Shown here: positions 1 through 10,153 of the stretch, one piece after another
How positions within the stretch are numbered: the first letter of the stretch is position 1
How the letters are laid out: the number at the start of each line of letters is the position of its first letter
Assembly (NCBI GenBank): GCA_945906935.1
Contig: CAMDSO010000042.1
Location: forward strand, 1 to 32,685
Source of the DNA: Bordetella parapertussis
Lineage (GTDB): Bacteria > Pseudomonadota > Gammaproteobacteria > Burkholderiales > SG8-41
Length of the DNA stretch: 32,685 bases
Direction: 5' to 3'
Translations under genes and position numbers: made by a program
The notes under the pieces: generated by a model
The model's database searches: none
What the model saw: only the letters and a program-made list of their open reading frames with translations
What the model was told of the DNA's origin: nothing

Positions 1-486
1 CACTCGGCGGTCAGCGATCAGACGGTGCCGTTTCTGGCGTTTGACACCGTTGGCGAAGCGCGCGCCTGGCTCAACGCGATGTCGGGCAAACTGGAGCGGC
101 GCTTCCCCGACCGCCGCCAGCGCGAGGAATTTCTCGTCACTGTACATTACGAAGCCAAACGCGCAGCGCTCGACCCGCAAATGGTGCTCGGTCTGATCCA
201 GGTCGAGAGCGCATTTCGCAAGCATGCCCTCTCAACCGCAGGGGCGCGCGGCTTGATGCAGGTGATGCCGTTCTGGGTCAAGGAGATCGGACAACCGCAG
301 GACAACCTGTTTCACCTGCGCACCAACCTGCGTTATGGCTGCGTCATTTTCAAGCACTACCTCGATCTTGAACGCGGCGACTACTTCCGTGCACTCGGTC
401 GCTATAACGGCAGTCTCGGTCAGGCCGAATATCCAAACCTCGTTCTGCGAGCATGGAAGACCAACTGGGATTACCCTGCGGTCTAA
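1..486 (+). CDS. Lytic transglycosylase, SLT domain (5' partial)
   Basis: This is the C-terminal part of a soluble lytic murein transglycosylase, which cleaves the MurNAc-GlcNAc bond of peptidoglycan in the periplasm. The reading frame is open to the left edge (it reads HSAVSDQT before a GTG at 25), so the true start probably lies outside the window. Family 1 SLT landmarks are in order: GLIQVESAF with the probable catalytic Glu (residue 61 counted from the GTG at 25), then GARGLMQVMP, then the YNGS segment near the C terminus. The product ends at a TAA at 484-486. Its downstream neighbour is convergent and separated by about 130 bp. Family membership is clear; the exact subtype cannot be told without the N-terminal part. 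Confidence 0.9.
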   Translation, partial: HSAVSDQTVPFLAFDTVGEARAWLNAMSGKLERRFPDRRQREEFLVTVHYEAKRAALDPQMVLGLIQVESAFRKHALSTAGARGLMQVMPFWVKEIGQPQDNLFHLRTNLRYGCVIFKHYLDLERGDYFRALGRYNGSLGQAEYPNLVLRAWKTNWDYPAV

Positions 487-615
487 TCACGCTACGCTGC
501 GCACTCCGGGCTAAGTCGGAATAGCCCACGCACGTCGTGCCAGTCGGACCTGGCAAGCGCACACAGAACGCCAGTGCGCGAGCACCGTGCAAGCCCACAG
601 GCGCGCATCTCACGC

Positions 616-2514
<1,899 letters not shown>

Positions 2515-2545
2515 GACCTCACGCCCACCCATCGATTGTTGCAAG

Positions 2546-2899
2546 ATGAAAGAAAACACCCGCGCGGCCAACGCCTGTGCCGCCAGCCTGATCGCACTGA
2601 TCTTCCTATGCCTCGCCTGGGAGTTATGGCTCGCCCCGCTACGCCCTGGCGGCTCGTGGCTGGCGCTGAAGATACTGCCGCTAATGGCGCCGCTCTTTGG
2701 CATCTTGCGCAACCGCGTCTATACCTTTCAATGGTCGTCCATGCTAATCCTGGCCTATCTGGCCGAAGGCGCGGTACGCGCCTGGTCGGACCGCGGGCTG
2801 TCGGCGCAACTGGCCTTCGCCGAGGCCCTGCTGTCGCTGTTTTTTTTCGTCACTGCAATTATTTATATTCGCTCGCTGCCACGCGCCACGCCGGATTGA
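2546..2899 (+). CDS. DUF2069 small membrane protein
   Basis: This is a 117-residue integral membrane protein of the DUF2069 family, whose function is unknown. Three to four hydrophobic helices are visible: around residues 12-30, 40-52, 62-78 and 87-110. The RNRVYTFQWSSML segment linking the middle helices and the YLAEGAVRAWSD stretch are typical of the family. It lies 31 bp downstream of wrbA on the same strand and is probably co-transcribed with it. The ATG at 2546 has no strong Shine-Dalgarno, which fits translational coupling to wrbA. Assignment to the family is confident, but no function can be inferred beyond the association with WrbA. Confidence 0.85.
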   Translation: MKENTRAANACAASLIALIFLCLAWELWLAPLRPGGSWLALKILPLMAPLFGILRNRVYTFQWSSMLILAYLAEGAVRAWSDRGLSAQLAFAEALLSLFFFVTAIIYIRSLPRATPD

Positions 2900-2991
2900 C
2901 GAAACCGTCACGATTCGATTAGTTTCGCATTGATGAGCCACCCCGAGTGGCGGGGGCGCACCGCCATTGGTGCAAATAAAAGAGGACATTC

Positions 2992-4278
2992 ATGCCCAAT
3001 GTTGCCAATGACTGGACCAAGGTCCGTTACGAACTGGATAAATCAGAAAATTTCGAAGCGCTGTGCAATTCACCCTGGTACAGCGATGCGGTGTACGACA
3101 AATTTTCTCCGGAGGAATTCGCGCGGCGCCATAAACTCGCGCGCGAACTAATGGCCCGCGACGGCTTCGATGCACTGATCCTCTGTGGCAGCCCGAATAT
3201 CTATAGTCACGGCAGCGGCGTGACCTGGGGCTGCGGACTGATCGACGACCGCGGCCTGGCGCAATACATGGTACTGCCGCTCAAAGGCGAGCCGACCCTG
3301 ATCTATCCGCATCCGGGCTGCCATATCGAGGCGGTGCGCAAAATGGTGTCGATCGCCGACGTGCGCAGCGGACAGCACGGCCATTATGGCCGGGCGGTCG
3401 CTGAACGACTGATCGAGCTGGGTCTGCAAAAGGGCCGTGTCGGCATTACCGCCGCCGACCGTACGGGGCCCGAGTTCATGGGCGTTAATGCGTATCTGGA
3501 AATGAAAAAGCATGTGCCCGAGGCCGAATTCACTTTCGTGCCGATGCTCATGCACGAGCTCTCGTATATCAAAACGCCAGAGGAAATCCGCGCCATGGCG
3601 AAAGCCGGCGAGCTGGCGATGAATGCGCTGCGCGCCGTCGCCGCGCGGGCGAAACCGGGGGTGCGCGAATACCAGCTCGCCGCCGCCGCCACCCACGCCG
3701 TGATGGACGGCGGCGGCCGCGTGCATCTGCTGATGATCGGCTCGACCTCGATGCACGATCCGAAACTGATTTTCCCGAACCCGAACCCGTCACACCGTAT
3801 CTTGCAGCAGGGCGATATCATTCTGTGCGAACTGGCCATGACCTACATGGGCTACACCGCCAAAGTCGGCCATCCGGTGTCGATCGGCCAGCCGACCGAA
3901 CGCTACAACCGCTTTCACAAGGATGTGGTGGTGCCGGGCTTCCGCGCTATCGAGGCGCAATTGGCGCCGGGGCGCCATCTCGAAGAGTTGCGCAAGAGCG
4001 TCTGCGGCGTGTTCCGCGAGCGCGGCGCGCAATCCCGCCCCATCCTCATGCACGGTCATGATTTGATCACCTCGCTGCCCTTCATCATGACCGACGAGGT
4101 CAAAGGCGCGCCATTCGACATGGTGATGAAACCGGGCATGGCCTATGGCATCGAAATCACGCCAGTCAGCGCCGACGGCACCTATGGCATCTTTTTCTCA
4201 CGTTCCTACGCCATTACCGAAACCGGCGTGCAATCACTGACACCGTATCCGGCGGACGATATACTGGTCGCCGGTTAG
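2992..4278 (+). CDS. M24-fold (creatinase/Xaa-Pro aminopeptidase-like) hydrolase with altered metal site
   Basis: This 428-residue protein has the two-domain layout of the M24 'pita-bread' family: a creatinase-type N-terminal domain (about residues 45-190) and a catalytic domain (about 200-425). The start ATG at 2992 follows AGAGGA at a good distance. The five metal ligands of M24 peptidases (Asp, Asp, His, Glu, Glu) are only partly kept. By alignment to the family pattern they are Glu280 (GDIILCEL), Lys291 (YTAKVGH), His354 (MHGHD), Glu388 (GIEITPV) and a Ser near 403. This pattern suggests a metal-independent hydrolase, as in creatinase, rather than a peptidase. A Bug receptor gene starts 60 bp downstream on the same strand, hinting at catabolism of an imported amide- or guanidine-type compound (inference). 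Confidence 0.85.
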   Translation: MPNVANDWTKVRYELDKSENFEALCNSPWYSDAVYDKFSPEEFARRHKLARELMARDGFDALILCGSPNIYSHGSGVTWGCGLIDDRGLAQYMVLPLKGEPTLIYPHPGCHIEAVRKMVSIADVRSGQHGHYGRAVAERLIELGLQKGRVGITAADRTGPEFMGVNAYLEMKKHVPEAEFTFVPMLMHELSYIKTPEEIRAMAKAGELAMNALRAVAARAKPGVREYQLAAAATHAVMDGGGRVHLLMIGSTSMHDPKLIFPNPNPSHRILQQGDIILCELAMTYMGYTAKVGHPVSIGQPTERYNRFHKDVVVPGFRAIEAQLAPGRHLEELRKSVCGVFRERGAQSRPILMHGHDLITSLPFIMTDEVKGAPFDMVMKPGMAYGIEITPVSADGTYGIFFSRSYAITETGVQSLTPYPADDILVAG

Positions 4279-4338
4279 AACAAAGTTTACGCAGAACCGA
4301 ACGGCAACAGCGGCAAGCCATCCCCATGAGGACCTACA

Positions 4339-5337
4339 ATGTATTCGATACGCCCGCAACACGCTCTTGCGCTTGCCGTCTTGTGCAGTTCCTGGTTTTC
4401 TTCATTTACTTCGTTTGTCTACGCCGCCGACAGTCTGCAAAAATATCCCGAGCGACCGATCCGTATGATCATGCCCAATGCACCGGGCAGTGCCAATGAC
4501 ACCATGGGACGTATCCTGGCCGCCAAACTCGGCGAGGCCCTCGGCCAGCAAATCGTCGTCGACAACCGCGCCGGCGCGGGCGGCATCCTCGGCATGGAAA
4601 TCGGCAAGAACTCGGTGCCCGATGGCTATACCCTGGTGTCACCATCTACCGCGGCCACGTCGATCGCGCCGCACATCCAGAAAAAACTGCCCTACGACCC
4701 GGTCAAAGATTACGAGTTTATCTCGCTGTTCGCGGTGATGCCCAACATCCTGGTACTGCATCCAGGGCAGCCGCCGAAAACGGTACGTGAGTTCATCGAC
4801 TACGCCAAAGTGATGGGCAACAAGCTCAACATGGCCTCCGCCGGCAGCGGCGCACAAAGCCATCTCAGCGGTACCGCATTAATGGTGGCTGCCGGTATCG
4901 AATCCGTGCACGTCCCCTACAAGGGTGGTGGCGCCTCGGTAGCCGCCACCGTTGCCGGTGAATCGCAATGGACATTCACACCAGCGGCAGCAGTGATGTC
5001 GCTGATTCGCGGCAACCGCCTGCGCGCCATCGGTCACAGCCTGCCCAAACGCACAGCGCTGCTCGGCGACCTGCCGGCCATTGCGGAAACCTTGCCGGGC
5101 TTTACTTATAGCGGCTGGTATGGCCTCAGCGCACCGAAGAACACGCCCAAACCGGTGCTGGATAAAATTCGCAACACCCTGCTGAAGGTGGCCGCCACCG
5201 CCGAATTCAAGGAATTGATCTCGGCACAAGCAGCCGAGGTGGTGACCAACACGCCAGAGGAATTCCGCCTGTTCGTCATCGACGAAATCGCGATGACCGG
5301 CAAAGCCGTGCGCGCTGCCGGTCTTAAGTCGGAATAA
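4339..5337 (+). CDS. Bug/TctC-family periplasmic solute-binding receptor
   Basis: This 332-residue receptor belongs to the tripartite tricarboxylate transporter substrate-binding (Bug) family, which captures carboxylates and related solutes in the periplasm. A signal peptide covers about residues 1-29 (hydrophobic core, cleavage near VYA-AD). Family landmarks follow: PERPIRMIMPNAPG near 37-50, VVDNRAGAGG at 73-82, PDGYTLV near 94-100 and HVPYKGGGASV near 190. The ATG at 4339 has a GAGGA Shine-Dalgarno. It is 60 bp downstream of the M24-fold hydrolase and probably in one transcript with it; its 3' end converges on another Bug gene with a 24-bp gap. No membrane components of the transporter are nearby, and the ligand is unknown. 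Confidence 0.93.
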   Translation: MYSIRPQHALALAVLCSSWFSSFTSFVYAADSLQKYPERPIRMIMPNAPGSANDTMGRILAAKLGEALGQQIVVDNRAGAGGILGMEIGKNSVPDGYTLVSPSTAATSIAPHIQKKLPYDPVKDYEFISLFAVMPNILVLHPGQPPKTVREFIDYAKVMGNKLNMASAGSGAQSHLSGTALMVAAGIESVHVPYKGGGASVAATVAGESQWTFTPAAAVMSLIRGNRLRAIGHSLPKRTALLGDLPAIAETLPGFTYSGWYGLSAPKNTPKPVLDKIRNTLLKVAATAEFKELISAQAAEVVTNTPEEFRLFVIDEIAMTGKAVRAAGLKSE

Positions 5338-5361
5338 AAATCCGCTGTCGCGAACGCCGCC

Positions 5362-6348
5362 TCATTCAACCTTGAGGCCGGCGAGCCGTATGGCAGTGCC
5401 GAAGCGCGCGTATTCCTCGCGTATGAAGCGGACGAACTCCTCCGGCGTGGTTGCCACCGGATCGCCGCCCTGCCGCTCCATTAATTCACGCGTTGCCGGA
5501 TCTTTCATAACCTTGTGTAGCGTCGTGTAGAGCTTGTCGAAGACCGGCCGTGGAATACCTTTGGGCGCCATCAAGCCAGCCCAGCCGGTCGATACATAGC
5601 CTGGCACGCCGGCCTCCATGATCGTTGGCAGATCCGGCGTTAGCGGCGAACGCTTCTCGCCGCCGCTGGCCAATGCGCGCAGGCGCCCCGAGCGGATATG
5701 CCCCATCACCGAAGGACTAGGGGCGATGGTAAACTGCGATTCATTGCCTATCACCGCAATCAGCGAAGCGCCGCCCTTGTAAGGTACATGACGCACATCA
5801 ATGCCGGCCGTATGTGTGAACAGCACGCCGGCGAGATGGCTTTGAAAACCGGCACCCGCATTGGCCATATTGAGTTTTCCCGGATTCGCCTTGGCGTAAG
5901 CGAGCAACTCGCGCACACTCGACACTGGCACCGTCGTATTGATCACCATCACATTCTGCGTCACGGCAAACAGCGACAGCGGCGCGAAATCGCCGATCGG
6001 ATCGTAGTTAAGCTTACTGAAAATTTGCGGCGTGATGACCTGCATGCCAGTCGAACTGACCATCAGCGTATAACCGTCGGCAACCGAGCGCGCGACAATC
6101 TCGGCACCAATAATGCCGCCGGCACCACCGCGATTATCGGCCACCACCTGTTGGCCGAGTTCCTCACCCATGCGCTGCGCCAATACGCGCGCGAGCGTAT
6201 CGACCGAGGTGCCGGTCGTCTGCGCGATAATCATACGCACCGGTTTCACCGGATAGCCGGCAGACTCGGCCGCCGAAACCGCGCCTGTGTTTAGCAACGC
6301 CACCGTTACCGCGACCAGCCGTGCTGCACGAACCATCAATACAGACAT
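5362..6348 (-). CDS. Bug/TctC-family periplasmic solute-binding receptor
   Basis: This is a Bug receptor of 328 residues if translation begins at the ATG at 6348. That start has GAGGAG six bases upstream and leads directly into the signal peptide (MSVLMVRAARLVAVTVALL, cleavage near VSA-AE). The open frame extends upstream to 6387 without a plausible leader. Conserved blocks include YPVKPVRMI, GQQVVADNRGGAGG, DGYTLMVSSTG and HVPYKGGASL. The usual phosphate/carboxylate loop 'VPFAPGG' reads IIAQTTGTSVD here, so the ligand pocket may differ from its neighbours. It begins 45 bp after the stop of the beta-hydroxyacid dehydrogenase gene on the same strand, which suggests a two-gene operon. Confidence 0.92.
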   Translation of the reverse strand: MSVLMVRAARLVAVTVALLNTGAVSAAESAGYPVKPVRMIIAQTTGTSVDTLARVLAQRMGEELGQQVVADNRGGAGGIIGAEIVARSVADGYTLMVSSTGMQVITPQIFSKLNYDPIGDFAPLSLFAVTQNVMVINTTVPVSSVRELLAYAKANPGKLNMANAGAGFQSHLAGVLFTHTAGIDVRHVPYKGGASLIAVIGNESQFTIAPSPSVMGHIRSGRLRALASGGEKRSPLTPDLPTIMEAGVPGYVSTGWAGLMAPKGIPRPVFDKLYTTLHKVMKDPATRELMERQGGDPVATTPEEFVRFIREEYARFGTAIRLAGLKVE

Positions 6349-6393
6349 GTCCATCTCCTCGTAGAAACTTCCGCGTTGCGGTCGCAACCCGTG

Positions 6394-7281
6394 TCAATCC
6401 GCCTTGAGTTGTGACCAGCGTACCGGCAGCATGGCGCAATCCTTCGCCCCCAGCCCCGCTTGCGAAGCCGCGTCAAAACAATCGAGCGCCTGCGCCGCCA
6501 CCGGCAGACGCGCCCCCATCGATGCCGCCTCTTCAATCATAGTGCGCAAATCCTTGCGCACCGAATCAATATCAAACGTGGTCTGCGCCGGCTCCGTGCC
6601 GTCGATGGCTGCCGCCAGCGCCGCACCGCGCCCCTTCAAGACCGCCGGCGCACCGGAAGTGTCAGCGATGATATCCATCAGGCGCGTGCCATCGAGACCG
6701 AGGTTACGGCACAAGGTGAGCGATTCGCCGAGCGCCTGCCAGTAGACGAGCAGCGGCAGATTGATCGCCAGCTTCATGCTGTTGCCTGCGCCAAGCGGAC
6801 CGACATGCTCGATGCGCCGGCATAACTGCAGAAGCACGGGCTGCGCGCGCGCCACATCTTTAGCGTCACCGCCGACAAAACCAAACAGCTTGCCATCTTT
6901 CGCCGGGCCGACGGTACCGCCAACCGGGCAGTCGATCATCGCCGCCCCTTTGGCATTGATACGTGCCGCCAGCGCTCGCGCCGTATCAGGCCGCACCGTA
7001 CTCATCTCAATGAACAATTTGCCGGCGACATCCACCGTCAACAGGCCGTTGGCATCATCAAAGGCCGTGGTGATTGCCTGGGCGTCGGTCAATATCGACA
7101 ACACGCACTCGCATCGGGAGGCCAGTTCCGCCGGGGTTTTCGCCGCATGCGCACCGGCCGCGGCCAACGCACGCGTTTTCTCCGCCGTGCGGTTCCACAC
7201 CGTCACTTCGTGACCAAGCCCCATTAAACGACTGGCAATCGCCGCCCCCATCTTGCCGATACCCACGACACCGATCTTCAC
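6394..7281 (-). CDS. NAD(P)-dependent beta-hydroxyacid dehydrogenase (3-hydroxyisobutyrate dehydrogenase family)
   Basis: This 295-residue oxidoreductase belongs to the 3-hydroxyisobutyrate/tartronate-semialdehyde/6-phosphogluconate dehydrogenase superfamily. The N-terminal Rossmann domain begins with GVVGIGKMGAAIA (residues 4-16). The substrate motif DCPVGGTVGPAKDG lies at 117-130, and the catalytic Lys is probably K170 in GAGNSMKLAIN. The C-terminal helical domain covers about 165-295. The start is a GTG at 7281 with CGGAGG seven bases upstream. It is followed by a Bug receptor gene, so the receptor may bring in a hydroxy acid or precursor that this enzyme oxidises or forms (inference). It is divergent from the CocE/NonD hydrolase. 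The exact substrate cannot be read from sequence. Confidence 0.92.
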   Translation of the reverse strand: MKIGVVGIGKMGAAIASRLMGLGHEVTVWNRTAEKTRALAAAGAHAAKTPAELASRCECVLSILTDAQAITTAFDDANGLLTVDVAGKLFIEMSTVRPDTARALAARINAKGAAMIDCPVGGTVGPAKDGKLFGFVGGDAKDVARAQPVLLQLCRRIEHVGPLGAGNSMKLAINLPLLVYWQALGESLTLCRNLGLDGTRLMDIIADTSGAPAVLKGRGAALAAAIDGTEPAQTTFDIDSVRKDLRTMIEEAASMGARLPVAAQALDCFDAASQAGLGAKDCAMLPVRWSQLKAD

Positions 7282-7329
7282 GCGCCCACCTCCGTTTTTT
7301 GCGTAACCGCAAGCGCCATGCCTGCGGTT

Positions 7330-7358
7330 GAGTTAATGATGCCAGCGCGCTAAAGTGA
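7330..7358 (+). promoter_or_regulatory. Candidate sigma-70 promoter for the CocE/NonD hydrolase
   Basis: TTGAGT at 7330-7335 and TAAAGT at 7353-7358 are separated by 17 bp and match the -35 and -10 consensus at four of six positions each. They lie about 75 bp upstream of the chosen start at 7433. The match is moderate and was found by eye. Confidence 0.35.
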
Positions 7359-7432
7359 CACGCCGCGCGTGCTGCGTCAATCGCCGCGCAGTCCGCATAA
7401 CAATTCCACGCATTGATGAACGGGGAGCACTC

Positions 7433-9187
7433 ATGGCCGCACCGGCAAGCGAAATTCGTGATGGCATGCGTATCGACTGGGATGTGCCAGTAAAAATGGA
7501 TGACGGCCTGATATTGAGCGCCGATATATTCCGCCCGATTGCCGAAGGTCGCTATCCGGTCATTCTCAGTTACGGCCCGTATGCCAAAGGCCTCTCCTTT
7601 CAGGAAGGCTACCCCTCGGCATGGAACCGCATGGTCGCAGAACACCCGGATGTTGCCGCCGGCTCCACCAATCAATATCAATCGTGGGAAGTGGTTGACC
7701 CAGAAAAATGGGTGCCCGACGGTTATGCCTGCGTGCGCGTCGATTCACGCGGCGCCGGACGCTCGCCGGGTTTTATTGATCCGTTCTCACCGCGCGAAAC
7801 ACGCGACTTTTACGAATGCATCGAGTGGGCCGGCGTGCAGCCGTGGTCGAGCGGCAAGGTCGGCTTGAACGGCATTTCCTATTACGGCATCAACCAATGG
7901 CAGGTCGCCAGCCTGCAACCGCCGCATTTGACGGCGATGTGCATCTGGGAAGGCTCCGCCGACTGGTATCGCGACATGACGCACCACGGCGGCATCCTCT
8001 CCACCTTCTGGGCCAACTGGTATGACATGCAGGTGAAAACGGTGCAATACGGCCTCGGTGAACGCGGCCCGCACAATCGCGTCACCGGCCAGCTCGTCTG
8101 TGGTGACGTCACGCTCTCTGATCGCGAACTGGCCGCCAATCGCGCCGACTTCGGCGACGCCATTCTTGCGCACCCGCTCGACGATCAATATCACCGCGAG
8201 CGTTCGCCGCAATGGGACACGGTCACGGTACCGTTTCTGTCTGCCGCCAACTGGGGCGGTCAGGGTCTGCATCCGCGCGGTAATTTCGAGGGCTTTGGCC
8301 GCGCCGCTTCCAGCAACAAATGGCTGGAAGCACACGGCATCGAACACTGGACCCATTTCTACACCGACTACGGCGTCAAGCTGCAAAAACGTTTCTTCGC
8401 GCATTATCTCAAGGGCGAAAAAAACGGCTGGGAGCAACAACCGAAGGTACAACTGCAAGTACGCCATCCCGAGCATTTCGAAGAGCGTTACGAAAACGAA
8501 TGGCCGCTGGCGCGCACGCAATGGACAACCTTCCATCTGCATGGCCTGACCTCGCGACTGGCCAGCACGCCTGTGAACACCGCGACCCAAGTGAGTTTTG
8601 CGGCGACGGGGGACGGCGCGAGTTTTATTTCCGCGCCACTCGACACAGCGACTGAAATCACCGGCCCGATCGCCGCACGCCTGTTCGTTTCATCGACCAC
8701 CACAGACGCCGATCTATTCGTCATCTTCCGCATCTTCACACCGGATCTGCGCGAGATTACCTTCATGGGTGCGATCGATCCGCACACCCCGGTCGCCCAG
8801 GGCTGGCTGCGCGCCTCGCACCGCAAGCTCGACCCCGCACTCTCGACCGCTTACCGCCCCTATCACACGCACGATGAAAAACAGCCGCTCAACCCCGGCG
8901 AGGTCGTACAACTGGATATCGAATTGTGGCCGACCTCGATCGTTGTGCCGGCGGGCCATCGCATCGCCGTCACGGTGCGCGGTTGCGACTATGAATACGC
9001 CAAATCAACCGGCGCACGATTATCAAACTTCAAGAATGAATTGCTGGGTTGCGGCCCATTTTTGCACAACGAGCCGCGCGATCGACCGGCAGATGTTTTC
9101 GGTGGCACCACCACACTACACTTCAGTCCGGAGCGGGCGTCCTACATCCTGCTACCGGTAATACCGGTGATTGCGGCGAAGGCCTAG
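7433..9187 (+). CDS. CocE/NonD family alpha/beta hydrolase
   Basis: This 584-residue hydrolase is of the CocE/NonD (X-Pro dipeptidyl-peptidase S15-like) family, cytoplasmic acyl hydrolases that act on esters or amides. The nucleophile motif GISYYG gives Ser149. Upstream is the family block PDGYACVRVDSRGAGRSPG, whose Arg-Gly-Ala-Gly turn contributes to the oxyanion region. The histidine is likely in EHWTHFYTDYG (near residue 305). The C-terminal part from about residue 360 is the jelly-roll domain (ADLFVIFRIFTPD, PAGHRIAVTVRG). The ATG at 7433 has GGGGAG upstream; an in-frame start at 7355 adds 26 residues with no family similarity. No signal peptide is seen. It is divergent from the dehydrogenase/Bug pair. 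Substrate unknown. Confidence 0.9.
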   Translation: MAAPASEIRDGMRIDWDVPVKMDDGLILSADIFRPIAEGRYPVILSYGPYAKGLSFQEGYPSAWNRMVAEHPDVAAGSTNQYQSWEVVDPEKWVPDGYACVRVDSRGAGRSPGFIDPFSPRETRDFYECIEWAGVQPWSSGKVGLNGISYYGINQWQVASLQPPHLTAMCIWEGSADWYRDMTHHGGILSTFWANWYDMQVKTVQYGLGERGPHNRVTGQLVCGDVTLSDRELAANRADFGDAILAHPLDDQYHRERSPQWDTVTVPFLSAANWGGQGLHPRGNFEGFGRAASSNKWLEAHGIEHWTHFYTDYGVKLQKRFFAHYLKGEKNGWEQQPKVQLQVRHPEHFEERYENEWPLARTQWTTFHLHGLTSRLASTPVNTATQVSFAATGDGASFISAPLDTATEITGPIAARLFVSSTTTDADLFVIFRIFTPDLREITFMGAIDPHTPVAQGWLRASHRKLDPALSTAYRPYHTHDEKQPLNPGEVVQLDIELWPTSIVVPAGHRIAVTVRGCDYEYAKSTGARLSNFKNELLGCGPFLHNEPRDRPADVFGGTTTLHFSPERASYILLPVIPVIAAKA

Positions 9188-9264
9188 CCACCGCACCGTC
9201 TGCACTCAGGAATAACCACGCCATCGAGGAGGACGGCGTGGTTCCATCCACAAAGCACGGTCAA

Positions 9265-10128
9265 TCAGAACAGTTTCTTGCGGCGCCACTTCTGCGGATG
9301 CGGCCCCGGATAGGTCAGGCCGCTGGAAGTCAGCCCCATATCAACCATGGCCTTGGCCAACGTAATCGCCGAGCTATACCCTTCGAGCACCGGGATTTCC
9401 CAACCCAGATCGGTCAGCCGCTTTTGCAGGATGGGCCGCATCCAGAACAGCGCCGAGCAGCCGAAGGTCAACACCTCGGCACCATCCTCCTCGATCGCCG
9501 CCACCGCTTCACGCACGGCGGTATCCATAATCTCGGACGATTCGCCGCGCAGCACCTTGTTCTTCGCCAGATGCACCTGCGACTCGCCGGTATGCGGCGG
9601 CCGCGGCAGCGGATAATTGATATTGCGAATCGAGGCGCAACGCTGATCCATACGATGCCGGACGACGAGATCGTAGTAATACATGTTGTGCACTTCAGAC
9701 AGATCAATCACGCTGAAGCGATTGCCCAGCATGCTGGCAAAGTGAAACTGCGAAAACGCGCAGGAGGTGACCGCCACGCCATACGGCCGCGCGATTTCGC
9801 GCGATTCGATAAAGCCCGGTTCGCCGCCACCCAGCAACACGATACCGTTATATTTGCCGCTCTCGCAGGCTTCGCGCACGATCGCCAGACGCCCGGCCGC
9901 CGCCAGCGCAAACTCTTCGCGCGTCTCAACCGGCCAGTCGCCATAGGTGACCAGCGGTCCGCGGTGCAAATCCCACTCGACGTTTTCAAGCAGTATTTTG
10001 TTCTCTTCGTAATTCATCAGGCACTGTTCTTTCGGTCCTTCGACCGCACGATGCAGATGCTTGGAAGTCGGCGGCAGATGAAACGCCTGAATCAATAAAA
10101 AACGGTATTTTTTTGTACTGTCGTTCAT
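9265..10128 (-). CDS. Asp/Glu/hydantoin racemase superfamily protein with one catalytic Cys replaced
   Basis: This 287-residue protein has the two-lobed fold of the aspartate/glutamate/hydantoin racemase superfamily, whose members use two cysteines as acid/base catalysts. The second site is clear: LTFGCSALFW with Cys224, followed by the typical EIPVLEGYSSAITLAKAMV. At the first site, where hydantoin racemases have ACFGDPGL, this protein reads LGGGEPGF, so the Cys is replaced by Gly100. A further Cys123 lies in TSCAFSQFHFA. The Gly/Cys arrangement is the one seen in arylmalonate decarboxylase, a superfamily member. The ATG at 10128 has GAGGGGAG eight bases upstream. A Bug gene lies 25 bp downstream of nothing but its own promoter side: that receptor (10154-11137) is transcribed first and the racemase-fold gene follows, so the two form an operon. 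Confidence 0.82.
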   Translation of the reverse strand: MNDSTKKYRFLLIQAFHLPPTSKHLHRAVEGPKEQCLMNYEENKILLENVEWDLHRGPLVTYGDWPVETREEFALAAAGRLAIVREACESGKYNGIVLLGGGEPGFIESREIARPYGVAVTSCAFSQFHFASMLGNRFSVIDLSEVHNMYYYDLVVRHRMDQRCASIRNINYPLPRPPHTGESQVHLAKNKVLRGESSEIMDTAVREAVAAIEEDGAEVLTFGCSALFWMRPILQKRLTDLGWEIPVLEGYSSAITLAKAMVDMGLTSSGLTYPGPHPQKWRRKKLF

Positions 10129-10153
10129 GTTTGTGACTCCCCTCACCTTTTGC

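Noticed and set aside
2900-2991. Possible promoter TTGACG-N17-TTAGTT ahead of the M24-fold gene
   Set aside because: The -10 element matches only three of six positions, so it is not listed as a feature.
5698-6294. A plus-strand frame across the Bug gene at 5362-6348
   Set aside because: His/Arg-rich composition and no similarity; a shadow of the Bug coding frame.
7787-8590. A 267-codon frame opposite the CocE/NonD hydrolase
   Set aside because: It contains no family motif and overlaps a gene with clear catalytic residues.
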